Translations under genes and position numbers: made by a program | Part shown: positions 1 through 6,882 of the stretch, piece by piece | Layout of the letters: the number at the start of each line of letters is the position of its first letter | Numbering within the stretch: position 1 is the stretch's first letter | Notes under the pieces: model-generated | Seen by the model: only the letters and a program-made list of their open reading frames with translations | Told to the model about the DNA's origin: nothing | Databases searched by the model: none | Assembly (NCBI GenBank): GCA_028281385.1 | Contig: JANQJY010000004.1 | Coordinates: 72,141-118,797, forward strand | Direction of reading: 5' to 3' | DNA from: Rickettsiales bacterium | GTDB taxonomy: Bacteria; Pseudomonadota; Alphaproteobacteria; Rickettsiales; UBA3002 | DNA: 46,657 nt

Positions 1-137
1 TTTGGGCTAGCCAGAACATGGTATTTTTCAAAACGGGGAATAATCAGGGAAAACAGGATAATACAAATCAAGCTTGTTACGGTGTTGACCGGAATATGGT
101 ATCCGTCAACATTAACAGGCTTTGTGCCCCTTTTCTA

Positions 138-168
138 TTGACACAGGCCTCTCAAAATGGTGTATCTA
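138..168 (+). promoter_or_regulatory. Probable promoter of tRNA-Glu
   Basis: A perfect -35 hexamer TTGACA lies at 138-143. A weak -10-like stretch (TATCTA) lies about 19 bases further on, followed by a GC-rich discriminator (GCGCCTC) that is common at stable RNA promoters. It sits just ahead of the tRNA at 187. The -10 is poor, so the exact extent is uncertain. Confidence 0.5.
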
Positions 169-186
169 GCGCCTCTTAAAGCTAGT

Positions 187-261
187 GGTCCCTTCGTCTA
201 GCGGTTAGGACGCCGCCCTTTCACGGCGGAAACACGGGTTCGAGTCCCGTAGGGATCACCA
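187..261 (+). tRNA. tRNA-Glu (anticodon UUC)
   Basis: The sequence folds into a full cloverleaf. The 7-bp acceptor stem pairs GGTCCCT with AGGGATC and includes one G-U pair. The anticodon stem CCGCC/GGCGG carries the loop CTTTCAC with anticodon TTC. The T arm is CGGGTTCGAGTCCCG, and CCA is encoded at 259-261. Its 3' half serves as the attachment site of the island that follows: an integrase begins 167 bases downstream, and the tRNA 3' end GTCCCGTAGGG recurs at 11082. The tRNA itself is intact after integration. Confidence 0.97.
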
Positions 262-345
262 AAATCTCCTCCAGCAAAATCCATTATCGCCCAAAAACAC
301 TAGCGTTTACAACGGTTCTGTGTTAGCGATTTGTGTGTTGCCGTC
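244..345 (+). repeat. Left att core and flanking repeat (copy 1)
   Basis: GTCCCGTAGGG at 244-254 (tRNA 3' end) and the roughly 90 bases after it match 11082-11172. The shared tract includes CTCCAG, CCAAAAACACTAGC, TTTACAACG and a GTGTTAGCGATT/GTGCTAGCGATT segment. Identity is about 80 percent by eye with small indels. This is the expected left junction of an element inserted at the tRNA. The recurrence of inner-end DNA beyond the right junction suggests a second element in tandem. Confidence 0.75.
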
Positions 346-373
346 GCATATTGTCCGACTAAATCCAGATATT

Positions 374-427
374 TTGTTGGTATATGTGATGGTATAAATT
401 GTACCAACAGGAAATATACCAACAATT
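374..427 (+). promoter_or_regulatory. Probable integrase arm-site repeats upstream of int
   Basis: TTGTTGGTATAT (374-385), GATGGTATAAATTGTACCAAC (388-408, an imperfect inverted pair) and TATACCAACAATT (415-427) are variants of one TGTTGGTATA motif, in both orientations, directly before the integrase ATG. The motif recurs twice at 11001-11022, near the right junction. Such arrays typically bind the N-terminal arm domain of P4-type integrases or an excisionase, so int is probably autoregulated. The binding role is inferred. Confidence 0.6.
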
Positions 428-1669
428 ATGAAGCTCAACGACACAGCCTGTAAAAACTATAAGCCCAAGGAAAAAGCCTATCGTATGACAGACGGAGGCG
501 GCCTTTACCTCGAGATTATGCCCAATGGCAGCAAGTATTGGCGCATGAATTACCGTTTTCTAGGTAAGCAAAAGACCATTGCGCTAGGCATTTACCCCCG
601 GGTAACGTTGAAAGAAGCCCGAGATAAACGAGAGGAAGCCAAGAGACTCTTGGATCAGGGTGCTGATCCTTCTGCTAAGAAAAAAGAAGCCAAGCTCCAG
701 TCGCAAGTCGAACATGAAAATAGTTTACAGGCCGTGGCATATGAGTGGCATCAACAAAAGATACACACATGGAAATCGGATCACGCGGCCAATATCAAGA
801 AACGCCTCGAGGTAAATATCTTTCCGGATCTCGGCCAACGCCCTATCAAGTCTATTAAGCCCCAAGAGTTACTAACGGTTATTCGCAAGGTCGAGCAACG
901 AGGATCACGCTACCTTGCCCACCGTATGATGCAAACCTGTAGTCAGATCTATCGCTATGCCGTAGCGGTCGGCAAAGCGGAGCGTGATATTACTTATGAT
1001 CTTAAAGGTGCCTTAGAACCGGCCAGAGGAAAAGGCTACGCTCATTTGACTGAAAAACAGCTTCCGGAGTTCTTGGAGAAACTGGACCGCTATGACACTG
1101 AATATAATGGTGCGTTATTGACTAAGCTGGCCTTCAAGTTCCTGATCCTGACCTTTGTGCGCTCCGGTGAAATACGAGGAGCTAAGTGGGACGAGATTGA
1201 CTGGGATAAAAAGCAATGGCGTATCCCTGCGGAACGTATGAAGATGAAAGAGACGCATATTGTTCCTTTGGCAAGACAGAGCCTTGCGCTCCTAGAACAA
1301 ATTCAGGAAATATCGGGGAACAGCCCAAGCGGATATATCTTTCCTAGCCAGCAAAGCCCGAGAAAAATGATGAGTGAGAACACCTTCCTGCGTGCGATCG
1401 ACATTATGGGCTACAAGGGCGTTACCACAGGCCACGGGTTTCGCACTACTGCTTCTACCATCCTTAATGAGAATGGCTTTAGAGGTGATGTAATCGAACG
1501 CCAGCTTGCACATGCAGAACGCGACCAAGTTCGTGCGGCCTATAACTATGCTGAGTATCTCCCTGAACGTCACACCATGATGCAGTGGTGGGCTGATTAT
1601 CTGGATGGAAATAACGTTGAAAGCGGTAAAGTAACTAGCATATTAGCAGCAAGGGCATCTAATGGTTGA
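428..1669 (+). CDS. int: P4-type tyrosine integrase
   Basis: This site-specific recombinase of the P4 integrase family catalyses integration and excision of the island at the adjacent tRNA-Glu. The N-terminal ~90 residues match the DUF4102 arm-DNA-binding domain (TDGGGLYLEI and LGIYPRVTLKEAR). A SAM-like core-binding domain follows. The catalytic domain shows Arg245 (FVRSGEIRGAKW), the HxxR motif His336/Arg339 (HGFRTT), His362 (LAHAE) and the likely nucleophile Tyr372 (AAYNYAEYL). Length (413 aa) and the C-terminal MMQWWADYL tail are normal for the family, so the enzyme appears intact. TGTTGGTATA repeats lie immediately upstream. The next ORF overlaps its end by 8 bases. Confidence 0.96.
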   Translation: MKLNDTACKNYKPKEKAYRMTDGGGLYLEIMPNGSKYWRMNYRFLGKQKTIALGIYPRVTLKEARDKREEAKRLLDQGADPSAKKKEAKLQSQVEHENSLQAVAYEWHQQKIHTWKSDHAANIKKRLEVNIFPDLGQRPIKSIKPQELLTVIRKVEQRGSRYLAHRMMQTCSQIYRYAVAVGKAERDITYDLKGALEPARGKGYAHLTEKQLPEFLEKLDRYDTEYNGALLTKLAFKFLILTFVRSGEIRGAKWDEIDWDKKQWRIPAERMKMKETHIVPLARQSLALLEQIQEISGNSPSGYIFPSQQSPRKMMSENTFLRAIDIMGYKGVTTGHGFRTTASTILNENGFRGDVIERQLAHAERDQVRAAYNYAEYLPERHTMMQWWADYLDGNNVESGKVTSILAARASNG

Positions 1670-2282
1670 TAGCGAATACATCAATCGTTGTCTTGACGAA
1701 ATTAAAGGCCATGAGATTGTACGTGATGACCGGCAGCGTGCGAAAGAACTTGAAAAAAGTATTGATGAACTAGAGTCTGATTTTAATCGTGTTATTTGTC
1801 GTGCCATAAGTGATTATAATGAAACGCAGAACCCTCTCTACATATGGGAAATGTATTTGATGCACCGAGAACTGGGAAAAGCAGTTCCGGAGCGTATTAT
1901 GCAATACTTTGATGAGTGCGCATATAAACTGCTCGATAAAGCATACGGCTCAGTGTTGCTGAAAGATGCAATAAGGAAGCAAGGCTTTAAGAAAGGTGTA
2001 GATGGGGGTGTCGTAAGCTATGAGGCATTGGGTTTGAGCCGAACTAAAGGTGCGTATAATGCATTTATTGGACTACAGCGTAGAGAAGCATTCAATCTGC
2101 TAATGTATGATATAGAACAGCTGGAAAAGTTATACTTGAGTCAAGGTGAGGAAGAGGTGACTGCTAGAGTGAGAGCAGTGAAAGAAGTACATCAGAAACA
2201 AGAGAGTGAATTTGATGAGGATAGTATAAGTGAGAATACGCTTTACAAGCATTACAAAGAATATAAAGAGCAATCAAACTAG
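1662..2282 (+). CDS. Hypothetical protein, cotranscribed with int
   Basis: I do not recognise this 206-residue protein. It is charged and predicted mostly helical, with Glu/Lys-rich heptad-like stretches near residues 20-45 and 150-200 that could form coiled coils. There is no signal peptide, membrane segment or cysteine motif. Its ATG overlaps the end of int by 8 bases, so translation is probably coupled. It may be an island maintenance or regulatory factor, but only the context supports that. The DNA is more AT-rich than the host-like genes to the right. Confidence 0.7.
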   Translation: MVDSEYINRCLDEIKGHEIVRDDRQRAKELEKSIDELESDFNRVICRAISDYNETQNPLYIWEMYLMHRELGKAVPERIMQYFDECAYKLLDKAYGSVLLKDAIRKQGFKKGVDGGVVSYEALGLSRTKGAYNAFIGLQRREAFNLLMYDIEQLEKLYLSQGEEEVTARVRAVKEVHQKQESEFDEDSISENTLYKHYKEYKEQSN

Positions 2283-2374
2283 CAGGTTATCTCATTTATA
2301 TAAGTCGTTCTTCAAATAAATGACCGTCTAAAAAGACCGTATTAATCTCTACGACACAAACAAGGAGATTAATT

Positions 2375-2614
2375 ATGACAGTACAAGCCGAGAATTATAA
2401 CGATCAAATGAACCCGCAACTTCCTAGTATGGGTTTTATGAGATTACCACAAATCCTGACAGTTCTTCCGATCAGTAAGTCTACATGGTGGGCAGGCGTT
2501 AAGGCTGGACGCTTTCCAGAACCTGTCAAATTAGGCCCGCGTATCACGGTTTGGCGTACAGAAGATATTCATCAGTTGATTGCAAACTTCGATCAAGAGG
2601 GAGGCAAGAAATGA
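2375..2614 (+). CDS. AlpA-family regulator / excisionase-like protein
   Basis: This 79-residue protein carries a MerR/AlpA-type winged-helix DNA-binding fold. Diagnostic segments are MRLPQILTVLPISKSTWWAGVKAGRFPEP and the strand-turn-strand KLGPRITVWRTEDI at about residues 21-68. AlpA proteins control integrase expression and excision of P4-like elements. AAGGAG lies 8 bases before the ATG. Upstream DNA holds a direct repeat (GACCGT twice, about 2322-2340) that could be an operator. Its stop overlaps the next ATG (ATGA), so it heads a three-gene operon with 2611 and 3279. Confidence 0.88.
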   Translation: MTVQAENYNDQMNPQLPSMGFMRLPQILTVLPISKSTWWAGVKAGRFPEPVKLGPRITVWRTEDIHQLIANFDQEGGKK

Positions 2615-3279
2615 ACGGTATCTTTGGTCGATTAGATAGGTGTTATTTATCTACACATAAGAGGATTATGGAGGTTTTGAGTGAGTGTCAGAACCTTAGC
2701 CCTGATGATAAAGCTGGACGATTTCTACTTCAGCATCACCTTTGGCCTGACTTTATAAGCGAAGATTTTCATTTCCATCCTGCTAGTCGTATTCCCGGTT
2801 ATTCAAAAAAGTATCCGGCAATCATCCTAACTTTCCGCAACAACTATAACAAAATATCAGCAATTCGTGTGTACCCGTTAATAACGAAAAGCAGCAGGCT
2901 ACATATTAAGATGGGGATACAGGTAATTGCCGAGGATGTTTCAAATGAAGGGGAAGCGTGTAGACTATTTTGTGAGTCAGAAACGCTGACGCTAACGTTA
3001 AGACTCGAAGATGCTTTGGCGTTGCGGCAGCACCGTGATCATTATTCCACTTGGGTTATATCAAGCCTAGATAGCATTGATAAGCTACATGTTCCTTATG
3101 CAATAAAAGACATCAGACTATGTGTGAGTGATGATTCTATAGATAGCGCTACAACCATTAGTACGGCTACTTCTATAGCAAAGAGAGCGATAAGTCACAG
3201 TTGCAGTATTGAAGTTATGCCTGCCGATGGGATGAGCTTTCATGAATACTTAACGGTTTGTAGCCTGCATGGCTTGTAA
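2611..3279 (+). CDS. Degenerate Toprim-like protein (222 aa)
   Basis: The start at 2611 is preferred because it overlaps the alpA stop (ATGA) and has GGAGGC 5-10 bases upstream; an in-frame extension to 2551 would lie inside alpA. No family is certain. The C-terminal half (residues ~115-218) resembles the Toprim domain of phage and island primases. It shows Glu122/Glu124 in CESETL, an ordered helix, an acidic cluster SDDSID with Asp174, Asp175 and Asp178, and a closing MPADGMSFHEYL that parallels the usual GKDWND-type end. No helicase domain or zinc finger is present, so at most it is a primase fragment or adaptor. The Toprim reading comes from motif spacing alone. Confidence 0.6.
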   Translation: MNGIFGRLDRCYLSTHKRIMEVLSECQNLSPDDKAGRFLLQHHLWPDFISEDFHFHPASRIPGYSKKYPAIILTFRNNYNKISAIRVYPLITKSSRLHIKMGIQVIAEDVSNEGEACRLFCESETLTLTLRLEDALALRQHRDHYSTWVISSLDSIDKLHVPYAIKDIRLCVSDDSIDSATTISTATSIAKRAISHSCSIEVMPADGMSFHEYLTVCSLHGL

Positions 3280-3464
3280 TGCTAAGACGCTTATTAAATA
3301 AACGCCAGATATCTCGTCTTCTGCACTGCGATAGCAAGCAGCTAAACGAATATATGAAACGAGAAGACTTTCCCTTTCAGATAGTGTTAAGCGAACGCTA
3401 TCGGGGATGGGATGAAGATGAGATTCAGGACTGGATCGTGAAACAGTTGGAGAAACGAAACTAA
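3279..3464 (+). CDS. Small AlpA-like HTH protein
   Basis: This 61-residue protein begins within the preceding stop (TAATG overlap). Its pattern is a helix-turn-helix (NKRQISRLLHCDSKQLNEYMK) followed by the wing FPFQIVLSERYRGWDEDEIQDWI, which is the AlpA/MerR-type arrangement in shortened form. It probably binds DNA and may be a second regulator or excisionase of the island. No other domain is visible. The structured non-coding stretch begins about 10 bases after its stop. Confidence 0.7.
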   Translation: MLRRLLNKRQISRLLHCDSKQLNEYMKREDFPFQIVLSERYRGWDEDEIQDWIVKQLEKRN

Positions 3465-3473
3465 TGCTAAGAT

Positions 3474-3745
3474 GATACGGTGGAGGGTATGACCGCGGCA
3501 CCGTATCGTAAACCATATCTCCCACCGCGGGGCTTTGCGCATACGGAGAGGGGCAGGACTTGAGACCGAAGCCCGCGCAACGGAGTGTATGATACTTCGC
3601 AAGTAGCGGTCGACCCCATGGACATCATACCGACCATGGGGGCCGAAAGTGACATGATAGCGATGTGCTAACAGAGATTGCTTAAGGCTTAGTCCCGGCC
3701 ACCTTGGGAGCCGTTCGCTCCGGGGGCTTGGTCGGACTGAGCCTT
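3474..3745 (+). ncRNA. Candidate structured non-coding RNA
   Basis: This GC-rich stretch between AT-rich genes has no convincing ORF but strong pairing. (1) GATACGGTG 3474-3482 pairs with CACCGTATC 3499-3507. (2) GGGCTT near 3530 pairs with AAGCCC near 3569, extended by CGC/GCG past a bulge. (3) CGGTC-GA-CCCCATGG 3607-3621 pairs with CCATGGGG-GGCCG 3634-3646. (4) The 12-bp stem AAGGCTTAGTCC 3684-3695 / GGACTGAGCCTT 3734-3745 continues as GGCCA/TGGTC and caps in GGAGC-CGTTC-GCTCC. A further small hairpin lies at 3813-3825. The RNA could equally come from the minus strand. No known RNA family fits clearly. Confidence 0.4.
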
Positions 3746-4031
3746 CTGTTTCCAATCCTGCAATATGCTGATAATGAATGATCCTGTGCTGCTTTATTGT
3801 TGCAGTTACCTCGCAGTGAAACTGCACTTTGTTTGCATCGCATAGGGGGTGTTTCAGTGCCTTTTTGAAGGCTGAATTTCCTGAATGGTTGTTATAAAAC
3901 AGCTTATTAAATCGATTGCGGTCTCTTTTCCGACCTTTCGGTGACCGTACTTGAGTGTAACAGTTTCAGCGAGGTCGGTATGTAGCAGATAATGATAGTG
4001 GTTCGGAGCGTCAGCTACCTCTCTGATTATT
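3746..4031. other. Gene-free stretch after the structured region
   Basis: Contains GCAGT-GAA-ACTGC (3813-3825), which can alternatively pair as TGCAGTT/AACTGCA. No ORF with a credible start was seen, and no clear terminator between the opposing genes. Confidence 0.5.
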
Positions 4032-5105
4032 TTAATCCTGCTCGTCTCTATGGTGCGGCCAGTTGTCGGAGAAGGCAGAGGATAAACAGATAACCATTCC
4101 GATCAGCAAGCCATAGAAGGCACCCAACACCATGCGTTTTAGGGTGGTTCCACGAACATGATCAATATCGAATTGTCGCATGGCTACCTGACCATGCAGC
4201 TCGCTGAATCCGTGGCCGATATAGCCGGACAAATACTCGCCGTAGCGCATGATATGGTAGATACATTCGCCGAACAGAGAACAAGTTAAAATCGGAATAG
4301 CAAAGTAGTAGATAAGAATTTGAACAATGTTCGGGCGTTTGGCCACCCAATCACCGAAGCGATAACACATTGCGATAAACCCTCGCTGGAACGGTTCTGG
4401 CTCTTCCTCCGTGGCAGTCATACGACAGATATGGGCATCCGCCGGAAGTTCGAGGGTGAATGTATCATGCAGATGGAGCGTGCTGCTACAGTTGGGGCAT
4501 GGTTGTTTTTTCTGTGGCAGAGGAGCGCCACACTCCGGGCAGATATTGCGGTCAATCAGATCCCAGTCGGCAGGGTCAATCAGCGGAGCATTGTCGGATG
4601 GCAATGTTTCTTCTTCTGGCTGAGGTAGTATGCCCAGCAGTGTTTCGCTGACTTCTTCATGCCAGTCGATATTTGCTCCATCACTCTCGAAGTCATCCGA
4701 TATATCCCAGCAATGAGGATTTTCGACCAGTAACTCATCCACCTGCCGGAACCACTCATCAATATCATCACAGTGCCGGGTGCCAGTGGTATTACTGATA
4801 AAATACTCGGTCGAATAATGGTCGCCACCGATGGCCGGGTCGTAGGTCGTATGCAGTGCATCAAGGATAAAGTCCTCAAACCCCAGACGCAGGCTGTAAT
4901 GACGGCGCTCTGCGCTCCCGTTTGATGAAAAAGTCAGGCACAGATTCGCTTCTTCCAACAGTTGCGGAAGTCGTGCCAGTGCCAGTCGTAATTTTGCCAA
5001 CCTGAATAACGTAGTGGGTGTTGTATTGATTGTTAGGAGTTGATCGGTGAGATGATATAGACGAGCCACTATGTCGCGGTCGCTATCGTGCAATGTAAGT
5101 TCCAT
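4032..5105 (-). CDS. Hypothetical zinc-ribbon membrane protein
   Basis: The start at 5105 (357 aa) is chosen because AAAGGGGCG lies just upstream; the reading frame is open up to 5243, but that extension covers a strong hairpin. Residues ~1-180 are a soluble, acidic, mostly helical region of unknown family. A zinc ribbon (CPECGAPLPQKKQPCPNC) lies near residues 190-210. Two hydrophobic segments follow, around QILIYYFAIPILTCSLF and MVLGAFYGLLIGMVICL, so the N-terminal part probably faces the cytoplasm. It stands alone on the reverse strand between the regulatory and defence-like modules. A sensor or effector role is possible but not shown. Confidence 0.7.
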   Translation of the reverse strand: MELTLHDSDRDIVARLYHLTDQLLTINTTPTTLFRLAKLRLALARLPQLLEEANLCLTFSSNGSAERRHYSLRLGFEDFILDALHTTYDPAIGGDHYSTEYFISNTTGTRHCDDIDEWFRQVDELLVENPHCWDISDDFESDGANIDWHEEVSETLLGILPQPEEETLPSDNAPLIDPADWDLIDRNICPECGAPLPQKKQPCPNCSSTLHLHDTFTLELPADAHICRMTATEEEPEPFQRGFIAMCYRFGDWVAKRPNIVQILIYYFAIPILTCSLFGECIYHIMRYGEYLSGYIGHGFSELHGQVAMRQFDIDHVRGTTLKRMVLGAFYGLLIGMVICLSSAFSDNWPHHRDEQD

Positions 5106-5544
5106 AGAACGCCCCTTTGTTATGCCATTAACAAAACGGCTACCAATCCGAAGACTGGTAGCCGGGGTGTTCAAAAAACCGCGATAAGACGGCCGCGACG
5201 CTTTCAGCGCGAGCCTATTATATAACGTCGCCACCCCGACCATAAGAAGTCGAGGTGACCGTTTGATGTATCGACGGATGTCACGACCGCCGCTTATCGA
5301 GAGGTTTTTGAAGCCCCGAGACTAATTTAAAATAGCCTCATTGGTAAGGTAACACTGGTATTGGTTTGGTCAAGAATAAAGGAAGGTAGGTTCTAGGGCG
5401 AATTAGCGGGTATATAAGTACGTTATATGCACTTTTTGAAGTTGATGCTGGTTAAGAGGGTATTGTGTGTATATTATGTGATCACTATTAGTGGAGTCAG
5501 AAGCTCCTCAGGCAAATAAAAAAATAATAGGGTGAGTTTAGCGG
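5106..5544. other. Divergent intergenic region, island
   Basis: 439 bases separate the reverse-strand gene (start 5105) from the methyltransferase (start 5545). Besides the two hairpins at 5138-5163 and 5232-5257, the right half is AT-rich and probably carries the promoter of the five-gene operon. No confident hexamer pair was identified, and no small gene with a good start was seen. Confidence 0.5.
5138..5163 (-). terminator. Attenuator-like hairpin upstream of the zinc-ribbon gene
   Basis: On the minus strand GGCTACCA pairs with TGGTAGCC (8 bp, 10-base loop) and is followed by GTTTTGTT, then the ribosome site of the gene at 5105. This looks like an intrinsic terminator placed in the leader, so read-through may be regulated. 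A second minus-strand hairpin, CACCTCGAC/GTCGGGGTG (5232-5257, one G-U pair), lies further upstream. Confidence 0.4.
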
Positions 5545-6411
5545 ATGTCTAAAAAAACAGATAATGTTTTACCTTTGATGAAGAAATCTAAGGTTAGCAT
5601 CGAGTGTTCAGATAATCTCGATTTCATGAGGAACCTTAAAAAGGAGAGCATGCACCTTATTGTTACGTCACCCCCGTACAATATCGGTAAAGAGTATGAG
5701 AAGAAGACATCGTTAGACATATATATTGAGGAGCAAGCGGCTACTATTGCAGAGTCTGTAAGGGTGCTTCACAAGAACGGATCTATCTGTTGGCAGGTTG
5801 GTAACCATGTAGATGATGGTGAAGTTTTTCCGCTCGATATGGTTTTATATGATTTATTTAAGAATCATGGCTTAAAGCTGCGTAATCGGATTGTTTGGTC
5901 ATTTGGTCACGGGTTGCACTGTCAAAAGCGTTTTTCTGGCAGACATGAGACTATTCTGTGGTTTACGAAGACAGATGATTATATCTTTAATCTGGATCCC
6001 GTTCGTGTTCCCTCAAAGTATCCCAATAAAAAACATTTCAAAGGGCCTAATAAAGGAAAGGTTTCTAGTCACCCATTAGGAAAAAACCCATCTGATATGT
6101 GGGATATCCCGAATGTTAAATCAAATCATGTAGAAAAAACCTCTCACCCCTGTCAATTTCCTATTGGCCTTGTCGAGAGACTGGTGTTGGCATTAACAAA
6201 TGCAGGACAGAATGTATTGGATCCATATCTCGGTGCAGGTTCATCGGCAATAGCAGCATTGAAGCATGGAAGAAACGCCTATGGTTGTGACATTGTGCAG
6301 GAGTATATCGACATTGCTAATGATCGGGTTGAAGAGTTATTTGCGGGAACACTACGTACTAGGCCTATGAATAAACCGGTCTATGAACCACAACGAAAGA
6401 GCGGCAAATGA
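5545..6411 (+). CDS. Beta-class DNA methyltransferase (N4-cytosine or N6-adenine)
   Basis: This 288-residue enzyme transfers a methyl group from S-adenosylmethionine to an exocyclic amino group in DNA. The catalytic motif IV TSPPYN (residues 41-46) precedes the SAM-binding motif I DPYLGAGSS (226-234), the order that defines the beta group. The SPPY form is more typical of N4-cytosine enzymes, though it also occurs in adenine ones. No separate specificity domain is obvious beyond the central ~100 residues. It is first in an operon; its stop overlaps the next ATG (ATGA at 6408). It presumably marks host DNA for protection from the nucleases encoded downstream. Confidence 0.93.
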   Translation: MSKKTDNVLPLMKKSKVSIECSDNLDFMRNLKKESMHLIVTSPPYNIGKEYEKKTSLDIYIEEQAATIAESVRVLHKNGSICWQVGNHVDDGEVFPLDMVLYDLFKNHGLKLRNRIVWSFGHGLHCQKRFSGRHETILWFTKTDDYIFNLDPVRVPSKYPNKKHFKGPNKGKVSSHPLGKNPSDMWDIPNVKSNHVEKTSHPCQFPIGLVERLVLALTNAGQNVLDPYLGAGSSAIAALKHGRNAYGCDIVQEYIDIANDRVEELFAGTLRTRPMNKPVYEPQRKSGK

Positions 6412-6869
6412 AACTTGCATTTACTTATGACCATCATAATGCGGCCTCCGAATGGTCAGATCGTGAGATACAAGAATGGTTAACCGACGTTTTTGAAGCG
6501 CCGGCGATAGGGATTAAACCTCGTTGTACGTCAGACATAAGGGAACATGTGTCGAGGGAATTCGAGTCGAATGGATGGGCGTTAAACGTAAGAATAGACC
6601 AAGACGCCCAATTGACTGTTTTTGCCTGCAAAGAGGACATGGCCTTTCAACTTCAAACAGGCAATATGAGTAGAGCGCCATACGATCTGTTGAAGTTGCA
6701 GTACTTATTTCAGAGTAAGAAGATAGAATTTGCGGCTTTAGCGGTTCCAACTAAAGAGGCCGCCAAGAAAATAGGTGATAACATTGCAAATGCAGAGCGG
6801 ATTTGCAAAGAGCTTCAGATATTTGATCGGGTTATAACAGTTCCGATTTTACTTGTCGCTTTTGAATAA
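6408..6869 (+). CDS. Putative BglII/BstYI-like restriction endonuclease
   Basis: This 153-residue protein overlaps the methyltransferase stop by 4 bases. Its C-terminal half follows the pattern of BglII/BstYI-type enzymes: QLQTGNMSR, then a helix YDLLKLQYLF, a strand IEFAALAVPT, and a final ERICKELQ...ITVPILLVAF. In that family the catalytic strand reads D...ExQ. Here the aligned position reads Gln81-Leu-Gln83 after Asp77, so the canonical acidic pair is not clear. It may therefore be a divergent nuclease, or an inactive DNA-binding partner. The assignment rests on motif memory and operon context, not on a search. Confidence 0.5.
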   Translation: MKLAFTYDHHNAASEWSDREIQEWLTDVFEAPAIGIKPRCTSDIREHVSREFESNGWALNVRIDQDAQLTVFACKEDMAFQLQTGNMSRAPYDLLKLQYLFQSKKIEFAALAVPTKEAAKKIGDNIANAERICKELQIFDRVITVPILLVAFE

Positions 6870-6882
6870 GGAATAATTTTTT

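Noticed and set aside
3474-3745. Group I intron or retron interpretation of the structured stretch
   Set aside because: The AAGG...TAGTCC segment faintly recalls a group I S element, but the other core elements are missing. No reverse transcriptase is nearby, so a retron is not supported.
3881-3900. Zur-box-like sequence in the island (CTGAATGGTTGTTATAA, shared with the region before the ZigA gene)
   Set aside because: Only the left half of the palindrome is kept and the right half reads AAACAGC. A 17-base match in a 46-kb window can occur by chance, and no zinc gene lies next to it.
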